Source: Lepidurus packardi | Lineage: Eukaryota > Arthropoda > Branchiopoda > Notostraca > Triopsidae | DNA length: 64,000 bases | Direction of reading: 5' to 3' | NCBI GenBank assembly: GCA_023053545.1 | Contig: JAKZAN010000053.1 | Coordinates: 331,532 to 395,531 of the forward strand | Shown: positions 9,101-18,516 of the stretch, piece by piece | Position numbering within the stretch: the stretch's first letter is position 1 | Layout of the letters: each line of letters begins with the position of its first letter | Notes under the pieces: model-generated | Database searches by the model: none | Told to the model about the DNA's origin: nothing | The model's input: the letters and a program-made list of their open reading frames with translations, nothing else | Position numbers and translations under genes: made by a program

Positions 9101-10698
9101 ATCCAGAAGTTAACGGCCGTTTGTTTCTTGACGGCGCTGCATTAACAATTCCTTATATGAATGTGAGTTATGAACTGGATCGGAAATCGGTTGTGGATGT
9201 AACTGAAAATTCGTTTATAATTCGAAATGCAGGACTTACTGACACTAAATTTAGAACAGCCGGTAACGTGAACGGGCGTATCAGACATCGCAAGTTTTCA
9301 GATTGGGAACTAAATATTGAAATCGAATCCAAGAGATTATTGGCATTAGACACAAAGGATAACGAAGACAGCGCCTATTATGGAACCGCTTTCATTGATG
9401 GAACGGCAAGCATTACTGGTCCTGTAAACGCGCTTTTGATTAAAGTTGATGCAAAGTCTGAGAAAGATACAAGTTTGAAAATCCCGATTAGCGAAGCAGC
9501 ATCTAGCTCGACAGGCGGTTATATTCACTTCTTATCTTCCGATGAAAAGAACAAAGTATTGAAGGGCCTAGCAGATAATTCCAAAACTTATAATGGGCTA
9601 GAATTAAAGTTTGATTTTGCCATTACCAAAGATGCCGAAATTGAAGTTATATTGGATCGAAAAACCGGCCATGGGGTGAAAGGTAGGGGCACTGGAAACT
9701 TGTTAATGGAAATTAATACGCTGGGGAAATTTGTCATGAATGGCCGATTTCAGGCGCTGGAAGGTATTTATAATTTTAAGTATGGCGGAATAATCGACAA
9801 AAGATTTCTGGTTAGTAAAAACAGTAATATTGTTTGGGAAGGCGACCCTTTGCGGGCCATTCTTAATTTAGAAGCCATCTATAAAACAACAGCAAATCCC
9901 GGGATATTGTTAGAAAACTCGTCATTTAATAGAAAGATGCCAGTTGAAGTTGTTATTGGAATTAAAGGAAATCTAGCCAACCCTGAACCGGATTTCGATA
10001 TAAAATTCCCAACAGTTAGCTCCGTGCTTAAGTCGGAAATCGAATATAAGTTAGATGACAAAGAAACACGTCAGACGCAAGCATTATACCTGCTTTCATC
10101 TGGAGGTTTCTTGAGTCCTGAAGGCGTTAGTCAATCTGATTTGGCAGGCAATTTTCTTGAACGTGCCAGCGGACTTATCAACGAACTTTTTGAAGACCAA
10201 GATGGCAAGTTTCAGGTGGGGGTTGATTATGTTTCAGCGGATCGCCGTCCTGGTGCCGAAACCGATGGCAGGTTGGGTGTTACGTTATCCACAAAAATTA
10301 ATGACCGTATTACTATTAATGGAAAAGTTGGGGTGCCTGTTGGCGGTATTAATGAATCTGCTGTTGTGGGTGATGTAGAGGTTCAGTATAGGGTTAATGA
10401 AGATGGCACGCTTAATTTGAGGGTTTTTAATCGGGAAAATGATGTTACCTATATAGGTCAAGGTGTTGGGTATACGCAAGGCTTTGGGGTTTCATATGAA
10501 TTGGATTTTGATACCTTTAAGGAATTTGCAAATAAAGTCTTTAAGAACTTGAAGATTGAACGCGTTCCAAGCAGTGTTCCAGATCAGGAAATTCCAGATT
10601 CTGGATTTTTGCCCGATATGATTTTGATGCCCGGTCCCACCAAAAATCAGAAAGAAACAGATCTTCCAAACCGAGAAGCTGTACCGCATGAAGATTAA
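6178..10698 (+). CDS. tamB: Translocation and assembly module protein TamB (DUF490), inner-membrane anchored
   Basis: 1506 aa. One N-terminal membrane helix (about residues 16-39, SVIGLLLFLLLLGIALSLP) is followed by the family's QTKIGQYVTGVIN segment and a very long beta-rich, AsmA-like periplasmic part. The C-terminal DUF490/TamB region (about residues 1150-1470) carries KGRGTGNLLMEINTLG, FNRKMPVEVVIGIKGNL and the YLLSSGGFLSPE motif. TamB forms a lipid-conducting or OMP-assembly bridge between inner and outer membrane with a BamA-like partner. Divergence from tsaD is a familiar flavobacterial arrangement. The start is uncertain: the only ordinary start codon is TTG at 6178, which is part of a -7 promoter motif. 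An ATA at 6199, giving (M)SIKKFKK, is an alternative. The true N-terminus may therefore be about 7 residues shorter. Confidence 0.9.
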   Translation: MGKFKTIISIKKFKKIVIRSVIGLLLFLLLLGIALSLPFVQTKIGQYVTGVINKDYKSDIKVERMVISPFGLVKLKGVLIRDHHKDTLIYADRIQTNLLSFKKLYTGDLFFGTIRSANLFFKIKIYKGEKASNLDEFVKLFDSDSKSDHKFLMKSDDLYVSNGHFIIIDENVTIPKNLDITKINAAITNFKVHGTDISMGIKKMAFQDHRGLYIENLTTDFTYTLKNILLKKLLLRTTNSNFDGDIAINYNRDDFSDFNNKVNFVVDVKSSSLATNDIYYFYKELGRNRNFRLTAKIVGTLNNFYASKMHIQDEHAAEIIGDVNFRNLFGKGNQQFYMKGDFEKVSSDYENLIGLLPNILGKSLPSSMAKLGSFNIRGKAEIATSYINSDFYMTTAIGNIQSDLSMTNINNIDNATYKGNIILEDFDLGKMLNRRDIGRVSLNVDVDGRGFTEQLLDTKFEGDVYKIQYNGYQYKNVLLNGSFKKPIFEGKVYVNDPNLFLDFDGAVNLAKKDMALDFNAIIDYADLVKLNFIKSDTIAVFKGAIKMNVVGNTIDDLRGDVKISNTFYQNNKDIYLFDDFTIASNFDENRVRTININAPDVLQGSVVGKYEFGQVRKMIENSLGSLYANYSPNKIKKGQFMKFNFTVYNKIIEIFFPGISLGPNTTIAGNINSDLDEFKFSFNSPKINAYDNILHKISLRLDNKNPLYNAYVEVDSIRTKYYKISEFNLINVTANDTLYVRSEFKGGNQAQDFYNLNFYHTIDAKKNSVVGISKSELKFKDYLWYLNENDDNKNKVVFDKNLRNFSIDKIIMSHENQKIELDGTLIGKTEKDINLNFEDIELNKVIPSVDNFKIAGNLNGQLNFKQKKNVYKPTASLTVGELNVNDHDLGKLSLDIRGSDDFKKFYVNSTIDNKDFESFNANGLFTIEGGKTIADLDLRFDRFNLGSLSSLGGEIITNIQGFTSGTTKIEGDIMNPEVNGRLFLDGAALTIPYMNVSYELDRKSVVDVTENSFIIRNAGLTDTKFRTAGNVNGRIRHRKFSDWELNIEIESKRLLALDTKDNEDSAYYGTAFIDGTASITGPVNALLIKVDAKSEKDTSLKIPISEAASSSTGGYIHFLSSDEKNKVLKGLADNSKTYNGLELKFDFAITKDAEIEVILDRKTGHGVKGRGTGNLLMEINTLGKFVMNGRFQALEGIYNFKYGGIIDKRFLVSKNSNIVWEGDPLRAILNLEAIYKTTANPGILLENSSFNRKMPVEVVIGIKGNLANPEPDFDIKFPTVSSVLKSEIEYKLDDKETRQTQALYLLSSGGFLSPEGVSQSDLAGNFLERASGLINELFEDQDGKFQVGVDYVSADRRPGAETDGRLGVTLSTKINDRITINGKVGVPVGGINESAVVGDVEVQYRVNEDGTLNLRVFNRENDVTYIGQGVGYTQGFGVSYELDFDTFKEFANKVFKNLKIERVPSSVPDQEIPDSGFLPDMILMPGPTKNQKETDLPNREAVPHED

Positions 10699-11068
10699 TT
10701 TGTGATGGGGGCTTGAACCTTGTGAAATGTTTACTGAAATTTAGGCGAGTTGAAATCGATTGGGATGTTCTTGTATGATTGGGATGTTGCGTTAGGGATT
10801 GACGCGAAAATCCTTTTTGTAGCGCAGCGGAAAAAAGATTGCAGCAAAAGCCCGCCCGAACGCCCAAAAGAAGCTAAAAAAAGCGTAAATTAATGGTTTT
10901 GGCTAATGGTTATTGCGCTTGAAATTGATTATAAACGTAATATTTACAGGCTATTGGCTAAAACTTATCAACGAAAACGTTTGAAATTATAATAGTGTAT
11001 TAAATTACATCTTAGGGTATAAAATTACATGAAGTGGTTTACTATTTTTACATTTTAATTAGAAATTA
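10699..11068. other. 370-base gene-free region between tamB and pfkA
   Basis: No convincing open frame. It holds a direct repeat of GATTGGGATGTT (10758-10769 and 10777-10788), then the hairpin-forming repeat at 10789-10865, and then about 200 bases of AT-rich sequence leading to pfkA. I find no exact TAnnTTTG box. TACATTTT, one mismatch, lies 15-20 bases before the pfkA ATG. Confidence 0.5.
10789..10865. repeat. Intergenic stem-loop repeat, GCGTTAGGG…CCCGAACGC type
   Basis: The ends GCGTTAGGG (10789-10797) and CCCGAACGC (10855-10863) form an inverted repeat with one mismatch. Inside it AATCCTTTTT pairs with AAAAAAGATT, giving a nested cruciform-like hairpin. Its inner stem resembles that of the other two intergenic repeats in the window. 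I recognise this type as an abundant dispersed repeat in Flavobacterium genomes. It sits downstream of tamB and could end its transcript. Confidence 0.6.
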
Positions 11069-12055
11069 ATGTCGAAAACTATAAAAAAGATTGGTGTTTT
11101 AACATCTGGAGGCGATTCCCCTGGAATGAATGCAGCCATACGCGCAGTGGTTAGAACTTGTGCTTTTCATGGTGTTGATTGTCTTGGAATATACCGCGGA
11201 TATCAGGGCATGATTGAAGGTGACTTTAAGGATATGGGGCCACGAAGTGTTAATAATATAGTGAACAAGGGTGGTACGATTTTGAAATCTGCCCGTTCCA
11301 AAGAATTTATGACACCTGAAGGTCGGAAAAAAGCTTTTGACAATTTAGTGAAAGCAGGTGTTGATTCGCTAGTTATTATTGGTGGCGATGGTAGTTTTAC
11401 GGGTGCTGAAGTTTTTAATGCGGAGTATGACTTTCCTGTGATGGGCATTCCGGGCACAATTGATAATGATATTTTTGGCACGAGCCATACGCTTGGGTAC
11501 GATACGGCTTTGAATACGGTTGTTGAAGTTATCGATAAAATCAGGGACACTGCAAGCTCGCACAACCGCTTGTTTTTTGTTGAAGTGATGGGGCGTGATG
11601 CTGGCCATATTGCTTTGAACGCGGGAATTGGCGCTGGCGCGGAGGAGATCCTTATTCCTGAAGAGGATTTGGGATTGGATCGATTAGTAGAATCATTGCG
11701 AAAAAGCAAGGCTTCTGGCAAATCGTCTAGTATAGTTGTTATTGCAGAAGGTGACAAAATAGGTCGGAACGTCTTTGAATTGAAAGACTATGTCGAGGCT
11801 AATATGCCAGAATATGATGTGCGCGTATCTGTTTTAGGGCACATGCAACGGGGCGGTTCGCCGTCTTGTTTTGATCGGGTTTTAGCAAGCAGATTGGGCG
11901 TAAAGGCAGTTGAATCGCTTTTAGAAGGAAAATCAAATTATATGGTTGGGATTTTGGGTGATAAAATTTGTTTAACACCATTGGAACAAGCCATTAAGGG
12001 AAATACCGAAATTGACCGCGAATTGCTTCGCGTTTCGGATATAATGTCAACATAA
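11069..12055 (+). CDS. pfkA: ATP-dependent 6-phosphofructokinase
   Basis: 328 aa, standard length for bacterial PfkA. It phosphorylates fructose 6-phosphate to fructose 1,6-bisphosphate, the committed step of glycolysis, in the cytoplasm. Visible motifs are GGDSPGMNAAIR (ATP site, residues 12-23), GGDGSFTGA (the ATP rather than pyrophosphate form), the catalytic PGTIDNDI, MGRDAGHIALNAG and the effector/substrate motif GHMQRGGSPSCFDRVLASRLG. It lies 66 bases before gap in the same direction, so two successive glycolytic genes probably form one unit, followed by a sugar-kinase gene. Confidence 0.97.
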   Translation: MSKTIKKIGVLTSGGDSPGMNAAIRAVVRTCAFHGVDCLGIYRGYQGMIEGDFKDMGPRSVNNIVNKGGTILKSARSKEFMTPEGRKKAFDNLVKAGVDSLVIIGGDGSFTGAEVFNAEYDFPVMGIPGTIDNDIFGTSHTLGYDTALNTVVEVIDKIRDTASSHNRLFFVEVMGRDAGHIALNAGIGAGAEEILIPEEDLGLDRLVESLRKSKASGKSSSIVVIAEGDKIGRNVFELKDYVEANMPEYDVRVSVLGHMQRGGSPSCFDRVLASRLGVKAVESLLEGKSNYMVGILGDKICLTPLEQAIKGNTEIDRELLRVSDIMST

Positions 12056-12118
12056 ATCGGTTAGATGTTTATAATACGAGGACTTTAAACATTAAACTCT
12101 AAACAATTTAAAAAATAA

Positions 12119-13126
<1,008 letters not shown>

Positions 13127-13134
13127 AGAAATGT

Positions 13135-13168
13135 AATCCCGCGACTCATGTTGCGGGATTTTTATTTT
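13135..13168 (+). terminator. Rho-independent terminator after gap
   Basis: ATCCCGC at 13136-13142 pairs with GCGGGAT at 13153-13159 around a ten-base loop and is followed by TTTTATTTTTA. It lies 9 bases after the gap stop codon. Confidence 0.88.
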
Positions 13169-13212
13169 TATAAATTAACAAAATCAAATTATTGGTTTTT
13201 AGATGACTACGT

Positions 13213-14064
13213 ATGAAATTACTTGTTGATAGTGGATCCACTAAAGCGGATTGGATTGCAATTGATGATACTGGAAAAGTGCTTTTCACGACTCAATCGT
13301 TAGGATTAAATCCCGAAGTTTTAAACAGAACTGAAATAATCGAGCGGATGAACGACCGTTTCGATATTTCTCATAATAGAAGCGATGTTAGTCATTTGTT
13401 TTTTTATGGCGCAGGTTGCGGCACAGATCGCATGAAGAATTATCTTTCTGAAGCTTTTTCGTCCTATTTTCCGAATGCTTCGATTGCTGTGCATGAAGAT
13501 ACCTATGCAGCTGTTTATGCCACAACGCCAAAAAACGAAAAGGCGATAGTTTGTATATTGGGTACAGGTTCCAATTGTAGTTATTTTGACGGCGTTGTTT
13601 TGCATCAGAAGGTGCAATCTCTGGGCTATATTGCGATGGACGATTGCAGCGGAAACCAATTTGGCCGCCAATTGATTAGGGGGTATTATTTTAATAAGAT
13701 GCCTAAAGATTTAGCGGTTGATTTTGAAAAGTCATATAATTTAGACGCTGATGTGATCAAGAATCAGTTATATAAAGAACCCAATCCGAATGCATACCTA
13801 GCAACTTTCGCAAAATTTCTGATTAAGCACAAAGGAACTGAGTTTTGCAAGAAAATTATATACAGCGGCATGGAAGATTTTGTAGAAAACTACATCTTGC
13901 AATATGACAATGCAACGGAAGTTCCAATTCATTTTATAGGTTCAATTGCATTCTATTTGAAAGACGAATTGCAGGAAGTATTGGAAAAGCACGGTTTACA
14001 AATTGGTAATGTATTGCGCAGACCAATTGACGGCCTTATACAATACCATATTATAAATAAGTAA
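13213..14064 (+). CDS. N-acetylglucosamine-kinase-like protein (BadF/BadG/BcrA/BcrD ATPase family)
   Basis: 283 aa. It has an ASKHA-type fold: phosphate-1 motif LVDSGSTKADWIAID at the start, phosphate-2 motif CILGTGSNCSYFDG near residue 115, and a C-terminal adenosine motif around IHFIGSIAFYL. Members of this family in Flavobacteriaceae are annotated as N-acetylglucosamine kinases and are found beside pfkA-gap, which suits a role in amino-sugar or glucosamine recycling. A terminator separates it from gap, so it has an independent promoter that I cannot identify. It converges on ridA with 6 bases between the stops. Substrate specificity is inferred only. Confidence 0.75.
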   Translation: MKLLVDSGSTKADWIAIDDTGKVLFTTQSLGLNPEVLNRTEIIERMNDRFDISHNRSDVSHLFFYGAGCGTDRMKNYLSEAFSSYFPNASIAVHEDTYAAVYATTPKNEKAIVCILGTGSNCSYFDGVVLHQKVQSLGYIAMDDCSGNQFGRQLIRGYYFNKMPKDLAVDFEKSYNLDADVIKNQLYKEPNPNAYLATFAKFLIKHKGTEFCKKIIYSGMEDFVENYILQYDNATEVPIHFIGSIAFYLKDELQEVLEKHGLQIGNVLRRPIDGLIQYHIINK

Positions 14065-14070
14065 TTACAG

Positions 14071-14451
14071 TTATTTTATAGCGATTACAGAAATTTCCAC
14101 ATTAACAAATTTTGGCAGTGCTGCCACTTGAACAGTTTCTCTTGCAGGAGCTGTTTCTTCGTTAAAGTAGGAGCCATAAACAGCATTGATGCGTGCAAAA
14201 TCACCCATATTTGTGATGAAAATTGTAGACTTAATGACATTTTCGAAAGTCATTTCCGCAGCCTCTAATACCGCTTCCAAGTTTCGCATCACTTGCTCGG
14301 TTTCCATTTCGATTGATTCCATTTTGAGCGTCATCGACTGCGGATCAAGCGCAATTTGCCCAGAAGTATAAAGCATATTACCCACTAAAATTGCCTGGTT
14401 ATAAGGACCAATTGGGGCCGGAGCATTAGCTGTATTGATTATTGTTTTCAT
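14071..14451 (-). CDS. ridA: RidA family enamine/imine deaminase
   Basis: 126 aa, the standard length. RidA hydrolyses reactive enamine/imine intermediates such as 2-aminoacrylate, released by PLP enzymes, and so protects other PLP enzymes in the cytoplasm. The N-terminal APAPIGPYNQAILVGN, the IALDP segment and the C-terminal signature with the key Arg, PARETVQVAALPKFVNVEISVIA, are all intact. It starts 8 bases after the lptD stop codon and is probably cotranscribed with lptD. Confidence 0.93.
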   Translation of the reverse strand: MKTIINTANAPAPIGPYNQAILVGNMLYTSGQIALDPQSMTLKMESIEMETEQVMRNLEAVLEAAEMTFENVIKSTIFITNMGDFARINAVYGSYFNEETAPARETVQVAALPKFVNVEISVIAIK

Positions 14452-14458
14452 AAAAATA

Positions 14459-17164
14459 TTATCTTACTTGCCGGTCTGGCTGTGTTCTTTTCTCGTATTT
14501 AACATCGCTTAAAACGCCCGCTTTTATACCAATAAAAAAGCCCCAATAGGTCCGATCTCCAAACGGAGCCCAGTTAAAATCCATACGCCAACTTAACAAA
14601 TCACGTTCAAAGCGCAATTGCGTAAAAGTGACTCCCTTTTGTACAAAATCGTATCCTGTAGAGGCACCCACTTTCCATTTTGGTGTCAAATCAGCATTAA
14701 CAGAAATCATGAGCGAATTGCCTATCAATTTGTTTTCACGCATTGCATTTCCATATGTTGCTGAATATGCAATTGTCATGTCCCAAGGTAATTTTGCGTT
14801 ATAAGAACCTGTCGACTTTGGGACCGAATCATCTTCATCTTCATTCTTAAATTGGCTCGTTCTGCGGTCACTAAAATCAGTATTTGTTCCGAAAAGGTCG
14901 TCCTCCCGTCCGCCATTTCGAACCCCTTGATTGTCCTGCGATTTCTTATTTGATTTTTCGCCGCGTTGCGAAATGCTATAACCAACGGTCATATTTGCGC
15001 TGGTCATTCTAAAAAGACTACCGCCATTATCGAGGTTAAATTTATTGATTCGCTTGTTGTTATTATCAAGCGCATACGGATCAAATGTAGCGGCAAAATT
15101 CACGTTCATTTTGTCATTAAAGAGCTGCGTACCGCCGCTCATTCGCAGCGGGGACCACGCAAGTGAGTCGGCTGCCATATCATAACTAGTAGATAAGTTT
15201 AGATTATTTAGCAGCATTACTTTTTTAGGTTCAAGCTTCGTAGTATCCTTATCAGTAACCTTAGCTTCAAATGTATTGCTTAGACTAAATCCGAGGTTAT
15301 TTGAATAGTTTCGTCCTGGTGCCCCAAAAATTCCTGTTTCAAAACGGGTATAATCCTTGCGCATGGTTCCGGTTCCATCTGGATCATAAGTGTCATAATA
15401 TTTTGCGAAACTCGGCATGTAGCTATGCGATACACTAGGCCGCATGACGTGTCGAATGGCTTGCAACTTACGAGTGGGTTTTCTATTGAAAGTTCCATAA
15501 ATGGTAGTACCCAAACTAGAACTAAAACTATATGTTCTATAAGCATCAAAACCGCTCACATCTGTTGTTACTACTTTTCCTGATTCTGCATCGAAATCCT
15601 TCTGAATGGTCTTAAAATACCAAACTTCCTGATAATTTATTGACGAGGTTGCGCTGAAGTATTTAAACAATTTAAAGTTCGTGCTCAACGGTATCGAATG
15701 CTGAAATCCGCTATTCATAGCACGAAACATTTCAGGCTTAAAAAATAGAGAATCTGTTGTTTGTATTCTGTTTTCGCCTCGAACCGAATATTGTATATTG
15801 ATGTTTTTTATAAGTCCTTTTTTAAGCCCGTCTTTTGGCGCAAATGGAAATATACGGTCGACACTTGCTTGCAAAGTTGGCAATGTCATGTTAATAACCT
15901 GCGTTTGTGCGTTCTGCGAATGTGTTGCTGTTAGCGAAATATTGACTTGAGGCTCAACGTTAAATGTTCGGGCATAATTGATGGAAGAACTTAAAGTATT
16001 GTTTAAGTTTGATCCGATATTAACCTGATTTATAGATTGTTGAAAATATCTACTACTTCCTAAGTTGACGGAGGCTGAAAACCGAGAATTTGGATTCGAC
16101 TTCATATCCTTGCTATGCGACCATTGGATGTTGTATATGTTGGTTTTGGAATAGTCAGGAAAACCTCGTTCACTATTAATTAAATTTTCAAAACGAAGGT
16201 TTAAATTACCATTAAATCGGTAGCGTTTTGCATATTGAGATTCCACTCGAAACCCGTAACTTCCATTTGTATAATAGTCGCCTAGAACGGCTAGGTCATA
16301 ATTTTCGCTTAGTGCAAAATAGTAGCCTCCGTTTTGAAGCGAATAGCCGCGCTGACGTGAATCGCCATACGTTGGCACTAAAATCCCAGAAGTTGCCTTT
16401 TGTGACATCGGAAAAAAGGCGAACGGCAGGAAAATAGGGGTGGGCACATCAGCAATAACCATGTTTGTTAACCCAACAACGACTTTCTCGCCTGGTACTA
16501 ATTTTACTTTATCCGTAACAAAATAATATTCTGGAGTGTCGATGTCTTTAGAAGTCGTGAAACGTGCGGTTTTCATAAAATAAACCGAGTCATTTTCCTT
16601 TTTTGTGATTTCGGCTTTAACCTTAAATTCGCCTTGGTCTGTTCTAGAATTCCAAACAAGCGCTTTTTTAGTCTTAAAATTAAATCTTATCGAATCTGGC
16701 TCGACCACATTATTTCCCTGCTTAAAAACAGGTAATTGCGTAAATTTTCCCAACGAATCTTTAATGCGGCCAGCATAAACTTCATTCGTATCGTAATTCA
16801 GCACAATAATTCCAGCCTTAAGTTCCACGTCTTGATAATACAGTTCCGCTTTATCGTAAAGTGTTATTGTCTTTTTTTTGGCGTCAATTTTGTTATAGCT
16901 TTCAGCAGTATATTTAATTTTATCTAAAAGCAATGGCTTTTTTTTCAAGGAGTCTGTTTGTGAAACAGGTACAATTTTAACAGAATCTTGCGTTATTATA
17001 ATGTTATCAGTCTGTTTTTTAGAAGGAATGGAAACTGGCTTTTTACCAAGCTCCTGCGCATTACCTTTTGATAATCCTATTGTTAGGAAGATTGTTGATA
17101 TAACGATATTAAATAAGTTTGTGCGCAAAGGTTTTAATAGTATTTTTGTAAAAGTGAGGCTCAA
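14459..17164 (-). CDS. lptD: LPS-assembly outer-membrane protein LptD/OstA
   Basis: 901 aa with an N-terminal membrane/signal segment (FNIVISTIFLTIGLSKGNAQ). A periplasmic OstA-like beta-jellyroll domain follows (about residues 75-240, IVLNYDTNEVYAGRIKDS and the FNFKTKKALVWNSRTDQGEF repeats). The long C-terminal part is a predicted transmembrane beta barrel of LptD type, with segments FLPFAFFPMSQKATSGILVPTYGDSRQRGYSLQNG and many alternating aromatic strands. LptD with LptE inserts lipopolysaccharide into the outer leaflet. A low-complexity acidic and Ser/Asn-rich loop lies near residue 740-790. The start codon is TTG (CAA at 17162-17164), and a -7 box lies only about 12 bases upstream, giving a very short leader. 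ridA follows in the same direction. Confidence 0.88.
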   Translation of the reverse strand: MSLTFTKILLKPLRTNLFNIVISTIFLTIGLSKGNAQELGKKPVSIPSKKQTDNIIITQDSVKIVPVSQTDSLKKKPLLLDKIKYTAESYNKIDAKKKTITLYDKAELYYQDVELKAGIIVLNYDTNEVYAGRIKDSLGKFTQLPVFKQGNNVVEPDSIRFNFKTKKALVWNSRTDQGEFKVKAEITKKENDSVYFMKTARFTTSKDIDTPEYYFVTDKVKLVPGEKVVVGLTNMVIADVPTPIFLPFAFFPMSQKATSGILVPTYGDSRQRGYSLQNGGYYFALSENYDLAVLGDYYTNGSYGFRVESQYAKRYRFNGNLNLRFENLINSERGFPDYSKTNIYNIQWSHSKDMKSNPNSRFSASVNLGSSRYFQQSINQVNIGSNLNNTLSSSINYARTFNVEPQVNISLTATHSQNAQTQVINMTLPTLQASVDRIFPFAPKDGLKKGLIKNINIQYSVRGENRIQTTDSLFFKPEMFRAMNSGFQHSIPLSTNFKLFKYFSATSSINYQEVWYFKTIQKDFDAESGKVVTTDVSGFDAYRTYSFSSSLGTTIYGTFNRKPTRKLQAIRHVMRPSVSHSYMPSFAKYYDTYDPDGTGTMRKDYTRFETGIFGAPGRNYSNNLGFSLSNTFEAKVTDKDTTKLEPKKVMLLNNLNLSTSYDMAADSLAWSPLRMSGGTQLFNDKMNVNFAATFDPYALDNNNKRINKFNLDNGGSLFRMTSANMTVGYSISQRGEKSNKKSQDNQGVRNGGREDDLFGTNTDFSDRRTSQFKNEDEDDSVPKSTGSYNAKLPWDMTIAYSATYGNAMRENKLIGNSLMISVNADLTPKWKVGASTGYDFVQKGVTFTQLRFERDLLSWRMDFNWAPFGDRTYWGFFIGIKAGVLSDVKYEKRTQPDRQVR

Positions 17165-17175
17165 TTTTGACCCGC

Positions 17176-17183
17176 CAAACTTA
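17176..17183 (-). promoter_or_regulatory. -7 promoter box of lptD
   Basis: Minus-strand TAAGTTTG matches TAnnTTTG. A TTG 16 bases further upstream (CAA at 17200-17202) could be the -33 element. Transcription would begin about 6 bases before the TTG start codon of lptD. Confidence 0.55.
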
Positions 17184-17260
17184 CTGATTTATTTTAAGCC
17201 AAAACTAAACATTTATAAATTTTATAACGGGTCTTTCAACTAAAATTAACTTTTATTCCA

Positions 17261-18466
17261 ATGGGATTGTACAATAGAATTCAAACGGTCGTTCTTTCAT
17301 CATTAATTTTAATTACTGCTTCAGCATATTCGCAGTCCAATCGGTTTAAGGTTACGCTCGATGCGGGCCACGGCGGAAAAGACTTTGGTGCGATATACCA
17401 CGGCCATATCGAAAAAAATATTGCGTTAGCCGTTACGCTCAAAGTAGGTAAAATACTAGAATCAACTTCTGGAATTGATGTAGTATACACCAGAAAAGGC
17501 GACGTTTTTATTGATCTTGTGGAGAGAGCCAATATAGCCAATCGTGCAGATTCTCATATTTTTGTTTCCATTCATTGCAATGCAAACAAAAACACTGCTG
17601 CCTATGGAACAGAAACTTATGTGATGGGTATGTCTAAAAATGCTTCGAATTTAGAAGCTGCAAAAAGAGAAAATGCAGTGATTACGATGGAGAAAGATTA
17701 TAAGCAAAAATACGAAGGCTATGATCCAAACACGCCGGAAACGATGATTGGCATGACTTTGATGCAAGAAGAATACTTAGACAATAGCATTGCATTGGCA
17801 AGCAAAATTCAGGATATTTTTACAGATGGTTTATCTCGAAAAAGTCGCGGCGTAAAGCAAGCACCTTATATGGTTTTGCACAAAGCATATATGCCAAGAG
17901 TTTTAATCGAAATGGGATTTATATCAAACCCAACAGAAGGTGCAATTCTTGATTCTGACGATGGCCAGAACGATACTGCAAAAGCCATTGCAAATGCAAT
18001 TATTAGCTACAAAAAGGAGTATTTTGGCGGGTCGTCTGATGTGGAAACTGTGAAGCCATCTCAAAAAATTGTCGAACCAATCACGAAATCTGCTCCAGAA
18101 GATGCCATTGTTCCTGAAAAGGGCGTTGTGAAAAACGTGCCAACTCCTGTTGCAAAAACGCAGGAGATTACTAAAGTGAAATCTGCCGAGCCTGAATCAG
18201 TGTCGACTTCAGGAGCCGTTTTTAAAGTGCAATTGGCTGTTAGCAGTAACAGATTAGAATTAGCACCAAGCAATTTCAATGGTTTAAGTGCTATTTCAAT
18301 GATTACTTCAGATAATCTTTATAAGTATATGTATGGATCAACAGCAGACTATGCTGATGCAAAACGATTGCTGAGTGAGGCAAAATCAAAAGGTTATGCT
18401 TCTGCTTTTGTTGTTGCTTTTCGTGACGGAAAAAAAATCAGTATTCAAGAGGCCTTAAAACCTTAA
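17261..18466 (+). CDS. N-acetylmuramoyl-L-alanine amidase (Amidase_3) with C-terminal SPOR-like domain
   Basis: 401 aa. The signal peptide (to about SAYSQS, residue 26) is followed by an Amidase_3 domain (about 28-250). The zinc ligands are visible: His in LDAGHGGKDFGA, Glu in HIEKNIALAV and His in VSIHCNANK. The catalytic Glu is in LIEMGFISNPTEG. It cleaves the amide bond between muramic acid and L-Ala in peptidoglycan, in the periplasm, for daughter-cell separation. A Pro/Val/Lys-rich linker (about 255-320) leads to a C-terminal SPOR-like region (VFKVQLAVSS to the end), which would target septal denuded glycan. It is divergent from lptD and followed by mlaD, 50 bases downstream. Confidence 0.9.
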   Translation: MGLYNRIQTVVLSSLILITASAYSQSNRFKVTLDAGHGGKDFGAIYHGHIEKNIALAVTLKVGKILESTSGIDVVYTRKGDVFIDLVERANIANRADSHIFVSIHCNANKNTAAYGTETYVMGMSKNASNLEAAKRENAVITMEKDYKQKYEGYDPNTPETMIGMTLMQEEYLDNSIALASKIQDIFTDGLSRKSRGVKQAPYMVLHKAYMPRVLIEMGFISNPTEGAILDSDDGQNDTAKAIANAIISYKKEYFGGSSDVETVKPSQKIVEPITKSAPEDAIVPEKGVVKNVPTPVAKTQEITKVKSAEPESVSTSGAVFKVQLAVSSNRLELAPSNFNGLSAISMITSDNLYKYMYGSTADYADAKRLLSEAKSKGYASAFVVAFRDGKKISIQEALKP

Positions 18467-18494
18467 ATTTGGCCGATTTCCAAACATTTATATT

Positions 18495-18502
18495 TAAATT
18501 TG
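18495..18502 (+). promoter_or_regulatory. -7 promoter box of the mlaD-like gene
   Basis: TAAATTTG matches TAnnTTTG. TTG at 18469-18471 lies 23 bases upstream, inside the spacing reported for Flavobacterium promoters (17-23). The start site would be about 18508, leaving a leader of roughly 9 bases before the TTG start codon at 18517. Confidence 0.55.
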
Positions 18503-18516
18503 CTTAAAAAAAGAAA

